Below, piece by piece: positions 7,618-16,358 of a DNA stretch of 64,000 nucleotides. The first letter of the stretch is position 1; each line of letters starts with the position of its first letter. The notes beneath the pieces are model-generated. The model was given only the letters and a program-made list of their open reading frames with translations. It made no database searches and was not told where the DNA came from. The position numbers and the translations under genes were made by a program. The stretch lies in contig CAZMZB010000001.1 in NCBI GenBank assembly GCA_964570845.1, positions 124,001 through 188,000 of the forward strand, in the 5' to 3' direction. Origin of the DNA: CAZLCC01 sp964570845. Lineage in GTDB: Bacteria > Patescibacteriota > Saccharimonadia > Saccharimonadales > Saccharimonadaceae.

Positions 7618-8337
7618 ATGCTTAGCCTCACCTCTATCGCAATTTTATGCTTTGCAGCGGTGCTTCATGCCAGCTTTCAACTCGGCACAAGTCTTTTAAC
7701 GTTGCTTTCTGGACATAGTTTAGGAGAGAGAAAATCAAAGGCACGACTCATTGCCTTAAACGCTGCCTATACTTTCGGCACTATTTTCATCACCACTCTT
7801 GTTTTAGCGTCACTTGGTTACATAGCCACCTTTTTGCCCGAAAATTTACACAATACTGCCTGGGGCGTAATAACGATGTTAAATATAATTATAGGCATTC
7901 TAGTGATGTTATTCTATTTCAGAAAGGGCGAAGGAACACAGCTTTGGATTCCGCGCCCAATGGCTGAATATTTGAGTGAACGAACGAAAAAAACCAAGCA
8001 TAGCGCTGAAGCTTTTGTGCTAGGCGGCGGTGCAGCAATATCTGAGCTTCCGTTTTTAATCGCCCCCTTGAGTACCGCGGCATTATTGCTCGCAGAGGGC
8101 ACACCCCTGCTGCAAATGAGCGGATTTATGCTCTATATCTCACTAACAATTTTACCGCTTGCTTTTGTGTCGTATCTTGCAACAAAAGATAGGAGAATTA
8201 CTCCAATTCAACGTTGGCGTGAAGATAACAAGAAGTTTCTGCAATATGTCGCCGGCAGCGGCCTGGTGGTACTTGGAGGATATTCTTTTGTAATCCAAGT
8301 CATCGAAAATTCAGTTCTTCACGGGGGTTCAGTATGA
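7618..8337 (+). CDS. polytopic membrane protein, CcdA/DsbD-like size, unknown function
   Basis: This 239-residue protein has about six hydrophobic helices (around residues 5-30, 47-70, 82-100, 133-160, 162-182 and 208-228) with the GHSLG loop after the first. Size and topology recall the CcdA/DsbD or LysE-type membrane carriers, but the paired redox cysteines of CcdA are absent; a single Cys is visible, in helix 1. It overlaps the ATP-cone gene by ATGA and is the first gene of a three-gene operon ending in a flavoprotein. A transport or membrane-redox role is only inferred. Confidence 0.7.
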   Translation: MLSLTSIAILCFAAVLHASFQLGTSLLTLLSGHSLGERKSKARLIALNAAYTFGTIFITTLVLASLGYIATFLPENLHNTAWGVITMLNIIIGILVMLFYFRKGEGTQLWIPRPMAEYLSERTKKTKHSAEAFVLGGGAAISELPFLIAPLSTAALLLAEGTPLLQMSGFMLYISLTILPLAFVSYLATKDRRITPIQRWREDNKKFLQYVAGSGLVVLGGYSFVIQVIENSVLHGGSV

Positions 8338-8615
8338 ACGAAACCTACGTCACTAAACAACGAAAAACACAACACAGCGAGCCATTTAATCCTATAAAAT
8401 TACATGGGAGTATCATGGAAGCCTGCTTTTCGGTGCGTGCATTTGAGGGTGAGGCCCACCTCACAGCCGAGCGAGTCTGTAAGGCGGTGCTTGACTGGAT
8501 TGTCACTAAAAAGGAAGTGACGTCAGATGATATCAGACGACTTGCTGGATTTTATTTAGAAAAATATCACCCTGAGGCAGCCTATATCTATGAGCACGAA
8601 AAGGTGATGATATAA
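8334..8615 (+). CDS. stand-alone ATP-cone domain protein
   Basis: The 93 residues form little more than one ATP-cone domain. The segment PFNPIKLHGSIMEACF is followed by ERVCKAVLDWIVTKKEVTSDDIRRLAG and the closing YHPEAAYIYEHEK, the pattern seen at the N-terminus of ribonucleotide reductases and in NrdR. There is no zinc ribbon (so it is not NrdR) and no catalytic domain. An ATP-cone senses ATP/dATP, so the protein may act as a nucleotide-responsive subunit. It overlaps the membrane-protein gene by 4 bp and precedes the flavoprotein by 9 bp, so they are surely co-transcribed. Confidence 0.82.
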   Translation: MNETYVTKQRKTQHSEPFNPIKLHGSIMEACFSVRAFEGEAHLTAERVCKAVLDWIVTKKEVTSDDIRRLAGFYLEKYHPEAAYIYEHEKVMI

Positions 8616-8624
8616 GGAGAAAAT

Positions 8625-10001
8625 ATGGCAAAAAACAAACACTCATTTGAATTCGACCTGGTGGTAATTGGTAGCGGTGCGGGCGGAAGTGCTGGAGCAA
8701 CCATTGCTGCGCGCGAAGGTAAACGTGTTGCTTTAATCGAGGCTGATACATTTGGTGGAACATCCGCAAACTTCGGTGATGTACCGGTCAAAGCACTACT
8801 TCATGCTGCAAAAGTTTATGATGAAGCAAAACATGGCCAACCGTTCGGTATTCGCTCTGGTGCTGTTGGCTATAACTACCCTTCCGTCAAAGCCTGGAAG
8901 GATACGGTAGTAAAACGTACCGGTGCCGGTGGTAATGAGCGATATTATGAAAATGAAGGAATTTCAGTTTTTCATGGACTCGCTCATATGATTAGCCCTC
9001 ACGAAGTGAGCGTTAATCGCCGGCATATCTCCAGTGCTCATATTTTAATTGCTACCGGCTCTCATTGGGCTCTCCCGCAAATTCATGGACTGGATAAAAC
9101 AAAATATCTCACCCCTCGTACTGCTCTCAATATACTACGTCCCCCGCGCTCACTCTTCATTATTGGCGGCGGCAGTGTGGGGTTGGAGTTTGCTCAATTG
9201 TTTAGCTCCTTTGGCTCAAAGGTATACGTTTCAGAAATCGCTCCCCGCCTTTTGCCAAAAGAAGATGAGGAGGTCGGAGAACTCATTGAACGAACTTTGC
9301 ATGAACAAAAAGGCGTGACTGCACTGACACAAACCCGAGTGATGAAAGTGGCGAAAGAAGGAATTGTGAAACGCGTTACCTATGTTCGTGGTAGCACAGA
9401 ACACTCAGTCAAGGTTGACGAGATTTTGGTCGCCGCCGGGAAAGTACCGACCGTTGATCTTGGACTTGAGAACGCCGGAGTTGAATACACACCAAAAGGT
9501 ATAGAGACAAATGAATACTTGCAGACCAGTACGAAACATATTTTTGCTGCCGGAGATGTACTTGGCGAACATATGCTGACTCACGCAGCTTTACTTGAAA
9601 GTCGCATTGCAGCACACAATATTTTTAATAAAAATAAGGTAGAGCCAAACTATAAAGCCGTACCACGCATTACTTATGTTTCACCCGAGATTGCCTCAGT
9701 TGGTCTTAGTGAAGATGACTGTATCAAACGAGACTTGGCTTATAAAAAAGCCACCGCACCGCTGAATATTATCGGGCGGTCAAATATTACTAATGTTCGA
9801 GATGGGTTTGTGAAAGTAATCACTGATAAAAAGGGTACCTTGATTGGTGCAACCGTCGCCGCACCTCATGCCGGTGAAATTATTCATGAACTCACGCTTG
9901 CTATTCAAAACAATCTTCATGCTCAAGATATTGCTTCAACTATTCATGCGTTTCCTTCTTGGAGTGAAGCAGTACGAGTCGCCTGCGCTAAGATTAGGTA
10001 A
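8625..10001 (+). CDS. mercuric reductase/lipoamide dehydrogenase-like flavoprotein lacking the redox cysteines
   Basis: The 458-residue protein has the class I pyridine nucleotide-disulfide oxidoreductase layout. The FAD-binding motif GSGAGGSAGA is near residue 16, the NAD(P)H motif GGGSVGLEFA near 177, the second FAD motif IFAAGDVLG near 307, and a C-terminal interface domain ends in FPSWSEAVRVAC. The active-site disulfide region, normally GGTCxxxGCxP, reads GGTSANFGDVPVKALL: the two cysteines are Ser and Asp. The His of the C-terminal HPT motif is also replaced by Phe. It may still bind FAD and NAD(P)H but cannot form the usual disulfide. A Shine-Dalgarno (AAGGAG) precedes the ATG. Confidence 0.9.
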   Translation: MAKNKHSFEFDLVVIGSGAGGSAGATIAAREGKRVALIEADTFGGTSANFGDVPVKALLHAAKVYDEAKHGQPFGIRSGAVGYNYPSVKAWKDTVVKRTGAGGNERYYENEGISVFHGLAHMISPHEVSVNRRHISSAHILIATGSHWALPQIHGLDKTKYLTPRTALNILRPPRSLFIIGGGSVGLEFAQLFSSFGSKVYVSEIAPRLLPKEDEEVGELIERTLHEQKGVTALTQTRVMKVAKEGIVKRVTYVRGSTEHSVKVDEILVAAGKVPTVDLGLENAGVEYTPKGIETNEYLQTSTKHIFAAGDVLGEHMLTHAALLESRIAAHNIFNKNKVEPNYKAVPRITYVSPEIASVGLSEDDCIKRDLAYKKATAPLNIIGRSNITNVRDGFVKVITDKKGTLIGATVAAPHAGEIIHELTLAIQNNLHAQDIASTIHAFPSWSEAVRVACAKIR

Positions 10002-10003
10002 CT

Positions 10004-10029
10004 AAAAAGAACCTCTCTTAATGAGGTTC
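10004..10029 (-). terminator. terminator of the tRNA-fMet gene
   Basis: The minus strand reads GAACCTC, 7-nt loop, GAGGTTC, then TTTTT. It lies 13 bp beyond the 3' end of tRNA-fMet. The + strand lacks a T-run, so it mainly serves the tRNA. Confidence 0.7.
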
Positions 10030-10040
10030 CTAATATTCTC

Positions 10041-10119
<79 letters not shown>

Positions 10120-10162
10120 GCAACGTTACCTATATTACCACTCTACTACTGTTCCTGCAAGA

Positions 10163-10570
10163 CTATCCTTGTCGTGAACCAAACAGGAAATTCATCCATT
10201 GCTGGAAGTTTGTTTGTTTTTGAATACGCGGTTCATTCTGCTTTGTTAATTCATCTGTTACCGTATTTTCAGGAAGCAAAAGCATTTTTTCGCCTGGCGC
10301 TGCCAGTCCTAATCTTTCACGAGCAGCCAGTTCAATGAACTCATCACTGGCAAAATACTGTTTTTCAAATTCCAGATTTTGTGTTTCAAGCTTTAAAAGT
10401 TCAACCTCTTGTTTTTGCTGATCAACTTCTTGCTGGAGCGTAAAGTTTTTTTGCAATGCCTCCATGGTGCCCCACATCCAGCTCAGCGCAATTAAAAGCG
10501 CCGCTATTATAACCACATTATTCAGGTTGTAATACTGCTTGAATGTTTGTTTTAGCTCTTTGATTTTCAT
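10163..10570 (-). CDS. FtsB/DivIC septum formation initiator
   Basis: The 135-residue bitopic protein has a basic cytoplasmic start, one transmembrane helix (about 18-38), a coiled coil (about 42-70, QQEVDQQKQEVELLKLETQN) and the diagnostic ARERLGLAAPGEKMLLLP. FtsB/DivIC proteins join FtsL and FtsQ/DivIB in the divisome outside the membrane. The C-terminal tail of about 35 residues is longer than in E. coli FtsB and closer to the Gram-positive DivIC type. It lies between two CAU tRNAs. Confidence 0.88.
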   Translation of the reverse strand: MKIKELKQTFKQYYNLNNVVIIAALLIALSWMWGTMEALQKNFTLQQEVDQQKQEVELLKLETQNLEFEKQYFASDEFIELAARERLGLAAPGEKMLLLPENTVTDELTKQNEPRIQKQTNFQQWMNFLFGSRQG

Positions 10571-10641
10571 CTCATGATTTATTGTAGCTTTTTACGCACT
10601 ATTCTGCCAGCAATGACGTCTGTTATACTACTTGAAGGCAT

Positions 10642-10717
10642 GGGGCTGTAGCTCAGCGGTTAGAGCAGTCGGCTCATAACCGATTGGTCGCTGGTTCGAT
10701 CCCAGCCAGCCCCACCA
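10642..10717 (+). tRNA. tRNA with CAU anticodon, probably tRNA-Ile2 (lysidine target)
   Basis: A full cloverleaf with acceptor GGGGCTG/CAGCCCC, loop CTCATAA, T-loop TTCGATC and encoded CCA is present. The D-arm to T-arm part (GCGGTTAGAGCAG...TTGGTCGCTGGTTC) closely resembles E. coli tRNA-Ile2 rather than the elongator at 5391. With TilS encoded nearby it is likely the AUA-reading tRNA-Ile. Elongator Met remains possible. An extended -10 box (TGTTATACT) ends at 10629. Confidence 0.88.
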
Positions 10718-10722
10718 AAATT

Positions 10723-11493
10723 TTATTTATCTAGTTTAATCAATACACGCCAATTTTTAAGGAACATTTCTTCACTGGGGATTTGTTCCTCTTCTGTTAG
10801 TCCTACAGTTTCTACTGTCACGCGCTTTAATTCGTCAAGATATTCAATGACTTTCTCTTGGGGCAACTTTTCTTTATCATCTGCAATATGACCCGTAAGA
10901 TAAATTAGCTTTGTTATTGTGTTAGCTATATTGTCCTGAGCCGCTATCTTGTCTTCTTTGACAATATCCCAAGTGGGAGAAGGGTAAGTATCCATAAAAG
11001 TTCTGTCCTCTCCCCTGAGCTGATTGTTAAGCATATCCTTCAACATATCTACGGCGCCACAAGCAATAATTGCGCGTGCTTGAATATGAATCATTTCATC
11101 CTCTGGAAGAACCTCAAGTATAAAATCTTCTACATACTGCTGAATATCACCTTCGGGGGTCGGGCTATCGGGTGTAGCATCGCGGGTAAGAAAAATAATT
11201 GTAGTAAATAGATGATGAAGCCTAGTGGCATTTGTATTACCAAATTCTATTAGTCTATCTTGAGAATTTAATAAACTCAAATCATACTTTGCTAACTGTT
11301 CAATGTACTTTTTCCTTTGTTTCCTTTTTCTTTCTCGATCTGGGTTCGAAAGAGCCTCTTTTAGCGCCTCTCTGGATATCTCAAGTTCCTCATCAATACC
11401 TTCAAATGCTTCTAGACGAGGTTCCTTGTCTTTTGATCCTTCGCCTCCTCCTTTAATCACTCGAAGGTGGGGCTTTATTTCCCAATTATTCAT
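10723..11493 (-). CDS. hypothetical protein (256 aa)
   Basis: The 256-residue, acidic and mostly helical protein has no signal peptide or membrane helix. An N-terminal charged region with a KGGGEG turn and an RERKRKQRKKY basic patch is followed by a helical body and a short C-terminal domain. No family is recognised. It is the second gene of a pair with the 11506-11976 gene (12 bp gap), whose start lies behind a palindromic operator candidate. Confidence 0.6.
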   Translation of the reverse strand: MNNWEIKPHLRVIKGGGEGSKDKEPRLEAFEGIDEELEISREALKEALSNPDRERKRKQRKKYIEQLAKYDLSLLNSQDRLIEFGNTNATRLHHLFTTIIFLTRDATPDSPTPEGDIQQYVEDFILEVLPEDEMIHIQARAIIACGAVDMLKDMLNNQLRGEDRTFMDTYPSPTWDIVKEDKIAAQDNIANTITKLIYLTGHIADDKEKLPQEKVIEYLDELKRVTVETVGLTEEEQIPSEEMFLKNWRVLIKLDK

Positions 11494-11505
11494 ATAGCCC
11501 TCATC

Positions 11506-11976
11506 TTAAGCTGCTTCAGCATGGCTGGTCGCAGCCTTGCCTATTTTTTTATAATAGCGCCTAGCTCTAGCTCGCCGATTTTCATTCTTTCTTCCCGTAT
11601 ACGTCTCAAAGAAACGTTTATAAGCTCTGTTGACTGCTACGTCCGCTTCCTCTTGCGTCATCGCTCCCTCACTTATCATATCCTGCCATCTTCCTAATTT
11701 ATAGATGATATATTTCGCTTCTTCCCTCAATTCCTTAGCTCTCTTAAGAGCCCCGTCTGGGTTTTCGAGCTTGCCCACCTTCTCAGCTTCTCGTAGTCCA
11801 TTCTCTTTACATACTAAATCAATAAGATGGAGTATATCTTTATTGTTTCCTTCTTCTTCAAGAGATATCGCTGAAAATTCTAGATCTTCACTTATTTCAG
11901 GCAATTCAACAGCTGGTTGATCATCCTGATCAAATAGATTGCCCTGATAAAAATCTTGCTTCATTTCGGGCTTCAT
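11506..11976 (-). CDS. hypothetical protein (156 aa), first gene of a two-gene operon
   Basis: The 156-residue protein starts MKPEMKQDFYQGNLFDQDDQ. It has an acidic N-terminal third and a helical middle (KRAKELREEAKYIIYKLGRWQDM), and ends very basic (RRARARRYYKKIGKAA). The acidic and basic ends suggest a nucleic-acid-binding or adaptor role, which is only a guess. No Shine-Dalgarno precedes the ATG; a perfect palindrome lies 5 bp upstream. Confidence 0.6.
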   Translation of the reverse strand: MKPEMKQDFYQGNLFDQDDQPAVELPEISEDLEFSAISLEEEGNNKDILHLIDLVCKENGLREAEKVGKLENPDGALKRAKELREEAKYIIYKLGRWQDMISEGAMTQEEADVAVNRAYKRFFETYTGRKNENRRARARRYYKKIGKAATSHAEAA

Positions 11977-11981
11977 AGTAA

Positions 11982-12004
11982 TTGCATAATATCACATTAT
12001 GCAA
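11982..12004. promoter_or_regulatory. palindromic operator candidate upstream of the 11976 gene
   Basis: TTGCATAAT (11982-11990) and ATTATGCAA (11996-12004) are perfect 9-bp inverted repeats separated by 5 bp. The site ends 5 bp before the start codon and includes CATAAT, which can serve as a -10 box on the minus strand. This is a typical repressor-site position. Confidence 0.5.
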
Positions 12005-12026
12005 TAAAAAGCAATAGGCGAATCTC

Positions 12027-13142
12027 TTACTCCCAGCGAAAGACTCTGAAGGCAATTATATAAATCACCACACCCCAGGCAACAAGAAGTCCTATTTGTG
12101 GCATAATTTGCATGAGTGTTTGTCCTTCCGTGATGATCAACCGGGCACCATCAACCAAAGGGGTTAGCGGAAGATAACCAGAAATTCCCTGCAACCATTC
12201 TGGCATAAGAAAGCGTGGAAAGAAGATACCTGAAAGGAACATCATTGGAAAGGTAATAATTTGAGCCAAAGGTGCTGCCTGGTTGGGGTTTTTTGCCCAC
12301 CCCCCAACAGCTAAACCAACACCGAATAATACCGCCGTTCCCAGCATAATAAGCAGTGCTATGCTAAGATAATCGCCTTTCATATTGAGATTGAATATGG
12401 TTAGCGCAACAATAAACATTGCGGCAACCGCAAGTAATCCAACGATTGCATTCGAAATAACGTTGCCGACAAAATATTGCCATACTTTTATGGTCGTAGT
12501 GTGATAGCGACGAAGTACGCCCTTTTGCTTCAATTTAGGAAAGACTTCTGTCGGGCCAAAAATACCAAGAGAAAGAATCGTGAAGCCAAGTAGACCGGAA
12601 AAGATAAAATCGAATTGAGTCATCCCCTTGGTGGCGGTTGACTCAGTTTTTACCGTAAATGGTGTCACAGTCGGAACAATTCCGGCATTAATTTCTTTAA
12701 AAATACTTTCCATAATAGAGCCAAGCGTTTGCCCTGCCTGAGCATTATTCTCGTCATAGAGAATCTTTGCCTCACCGCTTGGATACCTGTCTTTGCCAAC
12801 CTCGCCAAAGTTTTCAGGCAAAACAATACTTGCATCAAGTTCACCCTGATTCATTTTCTCCTTAGCCTGCTGTAAGGTTTTTACTTCTGCATCTACCTTT
12901 AGAACACCGTCCTTTTTAGCTTCTTTTACAAACTGCTTTGCAAACTGACTATCTGATTTATTAATAAGTGCTACATTAAAGGAAACATCTGAATCGCGCC
13001 CAAAAATACCCCCAAATACAAAAAGAAAAATAAGCGGGAAGAAGAAAACAAAAAATATAGCGACCTTATCTCTGAAGAGTCGTTTAATATCTATTTTCAC
13101 AAAAACGGCTATGGGTAAGAGTGCTTTTTTAAGCCATTGCAT
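12027..13142 (-). CDS. ABC-2 type transporter permease
   Basis: The 371-residue permease has one N-terminal transmembrane helix (about 28-46), a large extracytoplasmic domain (about 50-180) and five C-terminal helices. This is the ABC-2/YhgE-YhaP layout for exporters of drugs, lipids or polysaccharides. The segment FPKLKQKGVLRRYHTTTI marks the loop that contacts the ATPase. The start overlaps the stop of the ATPase gene (TGATG), so both are translated together. Substrate unknown. Confidence 0.88.
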   Translation of the reverse strand: MQWLKKALLPIAVFVKIDIKRLFRDKVAIFFVFFFPLIFLFVFGGIFGRDSDVSFNVALINKSDSQFAKQFVKEAKKDGVLKVDAEVKTLQQAKEKMNQGELDASIVLPENFGEVGKDRYPSGEAKILYDENNAQAGQTLGSIMESIFKEINAGIVPTVTPFTVKTESTATKGMTQFDFIFSGLLGFTILSLGIFGPTEVFPKLKQKGVLRRYHTTTIKVWQYFVGNVISNAIVGLLAVAAMFIVALTIFNLNMKGDYLSIALLIMLGTAVLFGVGLAVGGWAKNPNQAAPLAQIITFPMMFLSGIFFPRFLMPEWLQGISGYLPLTPLVDGARLIITEGQTLMQIMPQIGLLVAWGVVIYIIAFRVFRWE

Positions 13143-13906
13143 CAGTCTCTTAGCTCCTTCCCTGTTAAGTCAATAAATACATCTTCTAGATCAGCCTGTT
13201 CAACGTGTTGCGGTTTTTTAAAGCCTTTTTTGAGGAGAGCTTTTATCAGATTCTTTGGCGTATCAAGCGCGATAATGTTACCATCATCCATAATAGCAAC
13301 TCGATCACAGAGCAGCTGTGCTTCCTCCATGTAATGAGTGGTGAGAATGACCGTAACACCTCTTTCTCTTACTTTTCGCACAAGATCCCATAGGTTGCGG
13401 CGCGCCTGCGGATCAAGCCCGGTGGTGGGTTCGTCGAGAAAAAATACCCTTGGGCCATGCACAAGCGCTGCAGCAATTGAAAATCGTTGTTTCTGGCCAC
13501 CAGAAAGGTTTTCAACATAACTATTTGCCTTATCTTCCAGCTGTACATCCTTAAGAAACTTTTTCGGATTCACTCTCTCGCCATAGGTTGCCGAAAAGAA
13601 TTCAATAAGTTCAGTAAGTTTTGTTTTTTCCTCGAAAGAAGGGGTTTGTGGTTGCACACCAATAAGCGACCGGATTTTCTGGGGGTTCGTTGCAACATCT
13701 ATACCGTCCACAGTTGCTGTACCGCCGTCTATAGAGCGAAGTGTTTCAATCATTTCAAGGGTAGTGGTCTTACCTGCTCCGTTTGGACCTAAAATACCAA
13801 AGATTTCACCTTCTTTCACCTCAAAGGAAATGTCCTTTACGACTTTTTTACCATCGTACACCTTTGCCAATTGATCGGCTACTACTATAGCTTTCGTCTT
13901 TTTCAC
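13142..13906 (-). CDS. ABC transporter ATP-binding protein
   Basis: The 254-residue ATPase has Walker A GPNGAGKTT (about 39-47), Q-loop VQPQTP, signature LSGGQKQR, Walker B VFFLDEPTTGLD and the H-loop TTHYM. A C-terminal helical tail follows (LLKKGFKKPQHVEQADLEDVF), typical of DrrA/CcmA-type exporters. It energises the ABC-2 permease encoded directly downstream. No promoter was clear; the gene is preceded by a bidirectional terminator. Confidence 0.93.
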   Translation of the reverse strand: MKKTKAIVVADQLAKVYDGKKVVKDISFEVKEGEIFGILGPNGAGKTTTLEMIETLRSIDGGTATVDGIDVATNPQKIRSLIGVQPQTPSFEEKTKLTELIEFFSATYGERVNPKKFLKDVQLEDKANSYVENLSGGQKQRFSIAAALVHGPRVFFLDEPTTGLDPQARRNLWDLVRKVRERGVTVILTTHYMEEAQLLCDRVAIMDDGNIIALDTPKNLIKALLKKGFKKPQHVEQADLEDVFIDLTGKELRD

Positions 13907-13936
13907 TCTTCCTACTATATCTCATTTTTTGTCATC

Positions 13937-13979
13937 AAAAAACCCGACTCTAGCGGGTTGCTTAAAGTCGGGTATTTTT
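13937..13979. terminator. bidirectional rho-independent terminator
   Basis: ACCCGACT and AGTCGGGT pair around an inner CCCG/CGGG-like region. T-runs follow on both strands (ATTTTT on +, TTTTTT on -). It ends the minus-strand gene at 14033. Confidence 0.75.
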
Positions 13980-14032
13980 GGCACCTGTTTGTTTGATACT
14001 ACTGTATCACTTAAGTGCTTGCGCTTGCAAGT

Positions 14033-14242
14033 TTAGCGCTTTTTGCGAATGGTTAGGAAACCATTGCGTGGATTCTCAGTTACTTCGTAACCTGAAGGCA
14101 GCTCTGTTGGCTCCCCCTTGTCATTCTTTTCTACTTTTGCAAAGAAATAGATTGTCTGGCTTTTTCCGCCACGTAGTGTGACATCTTTTTTGTGCAAGTA
14201 ATATGTTACCCCTTTTGAGTTTGTGTGACTGTAAGCTGCCAT
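14033..14242 (-). CDS. small conserved-looking protein (69 aa)
   Basis: The 69-residue basic protein has a very strong ribosome site (GAGGAGGAG) and its own terminator, so it is well expressed. The sequence is beta-rich: VTYYLHKKDVTLRGG, TIYFFAKVEKN, then PSGYEVTENPRNGFLTIRKKR. No membrane segment or signal peptide is seen. I do not recognise the family, although the layout looks like a small folded, possibly nucleic-acid-binding domain. Confidence 0.72.
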   Translation of the reverse strand: MAAYSHTNSKGVTYYLHKKDVTLRGGKSQTIYFFAKVEKNDKGEPTELPSGYEVTENPRNGFLTIRKKR

Positions 14243-14315
14243 AATAATTCTCCTCCTCTTTTAACTATTGCCTACGATTTTAACCATACGCTCTTCAAAA
14301 ACAGATGTCAACAGT

Positions 14316-14969
14316 TTAGCGATGTTTTTGTCGATATTTTAAGAGAGTTTTTAGAGATACAATAGCCAATGTTCTAAATACTATTACCCCTATTAAAAGA
14401 GCGCTAATGAGGATACTTATTCCTGCCAGATCGAAAGAAAATAACGGCGAAGAAAAATTATAACGATAATTATCTACGGTTGGTAATTTCAGCTCAGCTG
14501 AGGCTGACTGCCCCTCTCCAAGAGATTGCACTCTAGCGACGACACATTGGACATAGTCATTACGAAACGAGGCGACACCACCCTGAAAACGCTCCCTACA
14601 CTCAATACTAGCCTGTTGGTACACCGCACTGTTGGGATTTGAGGTATTCGTCGCACTCGTAGCCGCCTCTATGGCTGCCGCACGATCTCTTTTATAGCTT
14701 TCCTCCAGATAGATTCCTTTATCAAGACTGGTATTCATATGAGCACTAATATAATGCTGTAAATCAACAAGCTTCTTTTTAATAACTTCTTTATCGCCTT
14801 TTTTGTCAGCTCCCATCACAGCATCTCTTCTTTCAATCATGCCGAGATTATTCAGTCTCAAAAAAGTAGCTGAAACAAAAAGCAATGGAATCAAAACGAT
14901 CACTAGTTGCCATGTTTTGGCTCGCCGCAAGGCTCGAAGCTTGTAGCGTATTTGGCTATCGTCATTCAT
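14316..14969 (-). CDS. hypothetical protein with two membrane helices (217 aa)
   Basis: A transmembrane helix near residues 20-38 and a second one near 178-202 flank an extracytoplasmic domain of about 140 residues. That domain has two Cys (SIECRERF and YVQCVVARV) that could form a disulfide. The N-terminus is strongly basic. No family is recognised. It resembles in style the small membrane proteins at 6863 and 19065, but no homology is claimed. Confidence 0.62.
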   Translation of the reverse strand: MNDDSQIRYKLRALRRAKTWQLVIVLIPLLFVSATFLRLNNLGMIERRDAVMGADKKGDKEVIKKKLVDLQHYISAHMNTSLDKGIYLEESYKRDRAAAIEAATSATNTSNPNSAVYQQASIECRERFQGGVASFRNDYVQCVVARVQSLGEGQSASAELKLPTVDNYRYNFSSPLFSFDLAGISILISALLIGVIVFRTLAIVSLKTLLKYRQKHR

Positions 14970-15022
14970 ATCTTCTGGTTTTTGTTTATGTTTTTCATAT
15001 ACTCTAAATTATATAAGAACCG

Positions 15023-16270
15023 CTATACTCTGACCAATTTTGCTAAGAAACCTCTCTTCCTATAGATAACAAAACCATGGCAGGCAATGAGTAGTGTAAA
15101 TGGAGCTAACACAAGATAAGTCATCTTAAATCCTTCGATATCACCTAAAAGAAAAATAAGAAGAGTAAAGACTGACATGACAAGCATATCTCCTATACAG
15201 GGAGCGGCGGCAATAATAGATACATAGACAATTCTATATCCCGGCAAGTTATCTGCTGTATCAAACAAGCCTTTCAAAAAAGGCATTGTATAACCCGTAG
15301 TTGTTATTTCATTACCAATATTAACCGCAGCTACACCGCCGGGAGATTGGATAAACGGCCTTACTAGATGAAGAGCTGTTACGCCCACAACTGAATATTT
15401 CAACAAATCTCCTCCGCTCCGCCTATCTATTACCCGTCCAAAGACATAGGCCGTAATAAGAGCTGAGAGAAGGGAGACTGAGCCAAGCGCACCAATTTGC
15501 GCATATGCTTCATTGCCTCCCGATGCCCCAATAACAATAATGAAAATGAAAAGATACCACAGAAAACCGGATATATTCATATCAATGCCAATAGCAACCG
15601 ACGCTATAATGTTGCGCCAGATCTTTTTAAAATTTAAGCCCCGAAGAAATATCTTCTGATGTGTCTTTACGGGCTCCGAAGTATAAAAAAGCGGACCCGC
15701 AGCAACTGCGAGGATAATGGCAGCAGTGATAATCATTACCTGTGGACCAAATGCAAAAGCGATTAAACCTCCAAACAATGGACTAAGGGCAGTGGTCATA
15801 CGATCCACTATTTGCATGATGCTAATCTCTTTTCCAGCATGATCAATATGTTTCACCTTTGAAAAATTAACGAGATGACATATTTCATACAGCGTTCTTG
15901 AGAAGGTGTTCAAAATCAAAAAAACGCCGAGAGACCACAGACCAAATACCGGAGTAGTAGTTAACGCGACCATAGAAGGGATAAATATTATATTACTTAC
16001 CATAGTGCCGTGCTTGGGACCAAATCGGGCTACGAAAAAGGCAGAGGGTATCGACATAATAGCCCTAGTTAAGAAATAAAATGTAAAGTATATTCCAATA
16101 AATAAAAGACTGTACCCTTCTTGATAGAGAAAGATTGCCACAAATCCACCAATCATCCCCATAGCAAGCGTCCTAAGAACGCGTGACGCATAGAGTTCAG
16201 ACAGCTCAACAAAGCCTATCTTACGCCAGAAATGGGTTCGTCTTAATAAACGTTGGAACAGTGAGTGCAT
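15023..16270 (-). CDS. MFS transporter
   Basis: The 415-residue protein has about 12 hydrophobic helices in two halves. A central loop (TSEPVKTHQKIFLRGL) splits them, and a MFS motif-A-like loop lies between helices 2 and 3 (FFVARFGPKHGTMV). FGRVIDRRSGG is the equivalent loop in the second half. No substrate is indicated. The gene is divergent from murC, with 88 bp between the starts. Confidence 0.82.
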   Translation of the reverse strand: MHSLFQRLLRRTHFWRKIGFVELSELYASRVLRTLAMGMIGGFVAIFLYQEGYSLLFIGIYFTFYFLTRAIMSIPSAFFVARFGPKHGTMVSNIIFIPSMVALTTTPVFGLWSLGVFLILNTFSRTLYEICHLVNFSKVKHIDHAGKEISIMQIVDRMTTALSPLFGGLIAFAFGPQVMIITAAIILAVAAGPLFYTSEPVKTHQKIFLRGLNFKKIWRNIIASVAIGIDMNISGFLWYLFIFIIVIGASGGNEAYAQIGALGSVSLLSALITAYVFGRVIDRRSGGDLLKYSVVGVTALHLVRPFIQSPGGVAAVNIGNEITTTGYTMPFLKGLFDTADNLPGYRIVYVSIIAAAPCIGDMLVMSVFTLLIFLLGDIEGFKMTYLVLAPFTLLIACHGFVIYRKRGFLAKLVRV

Positions 16271-16358
16271 TTTTATTCTTTTTCTTTTCGTTTATGCTTA
16301 CTTCTATTACAACAAAGTAATTGAGTGATAGCAAGTAAAGAGCTGTTACAATGAAGCT

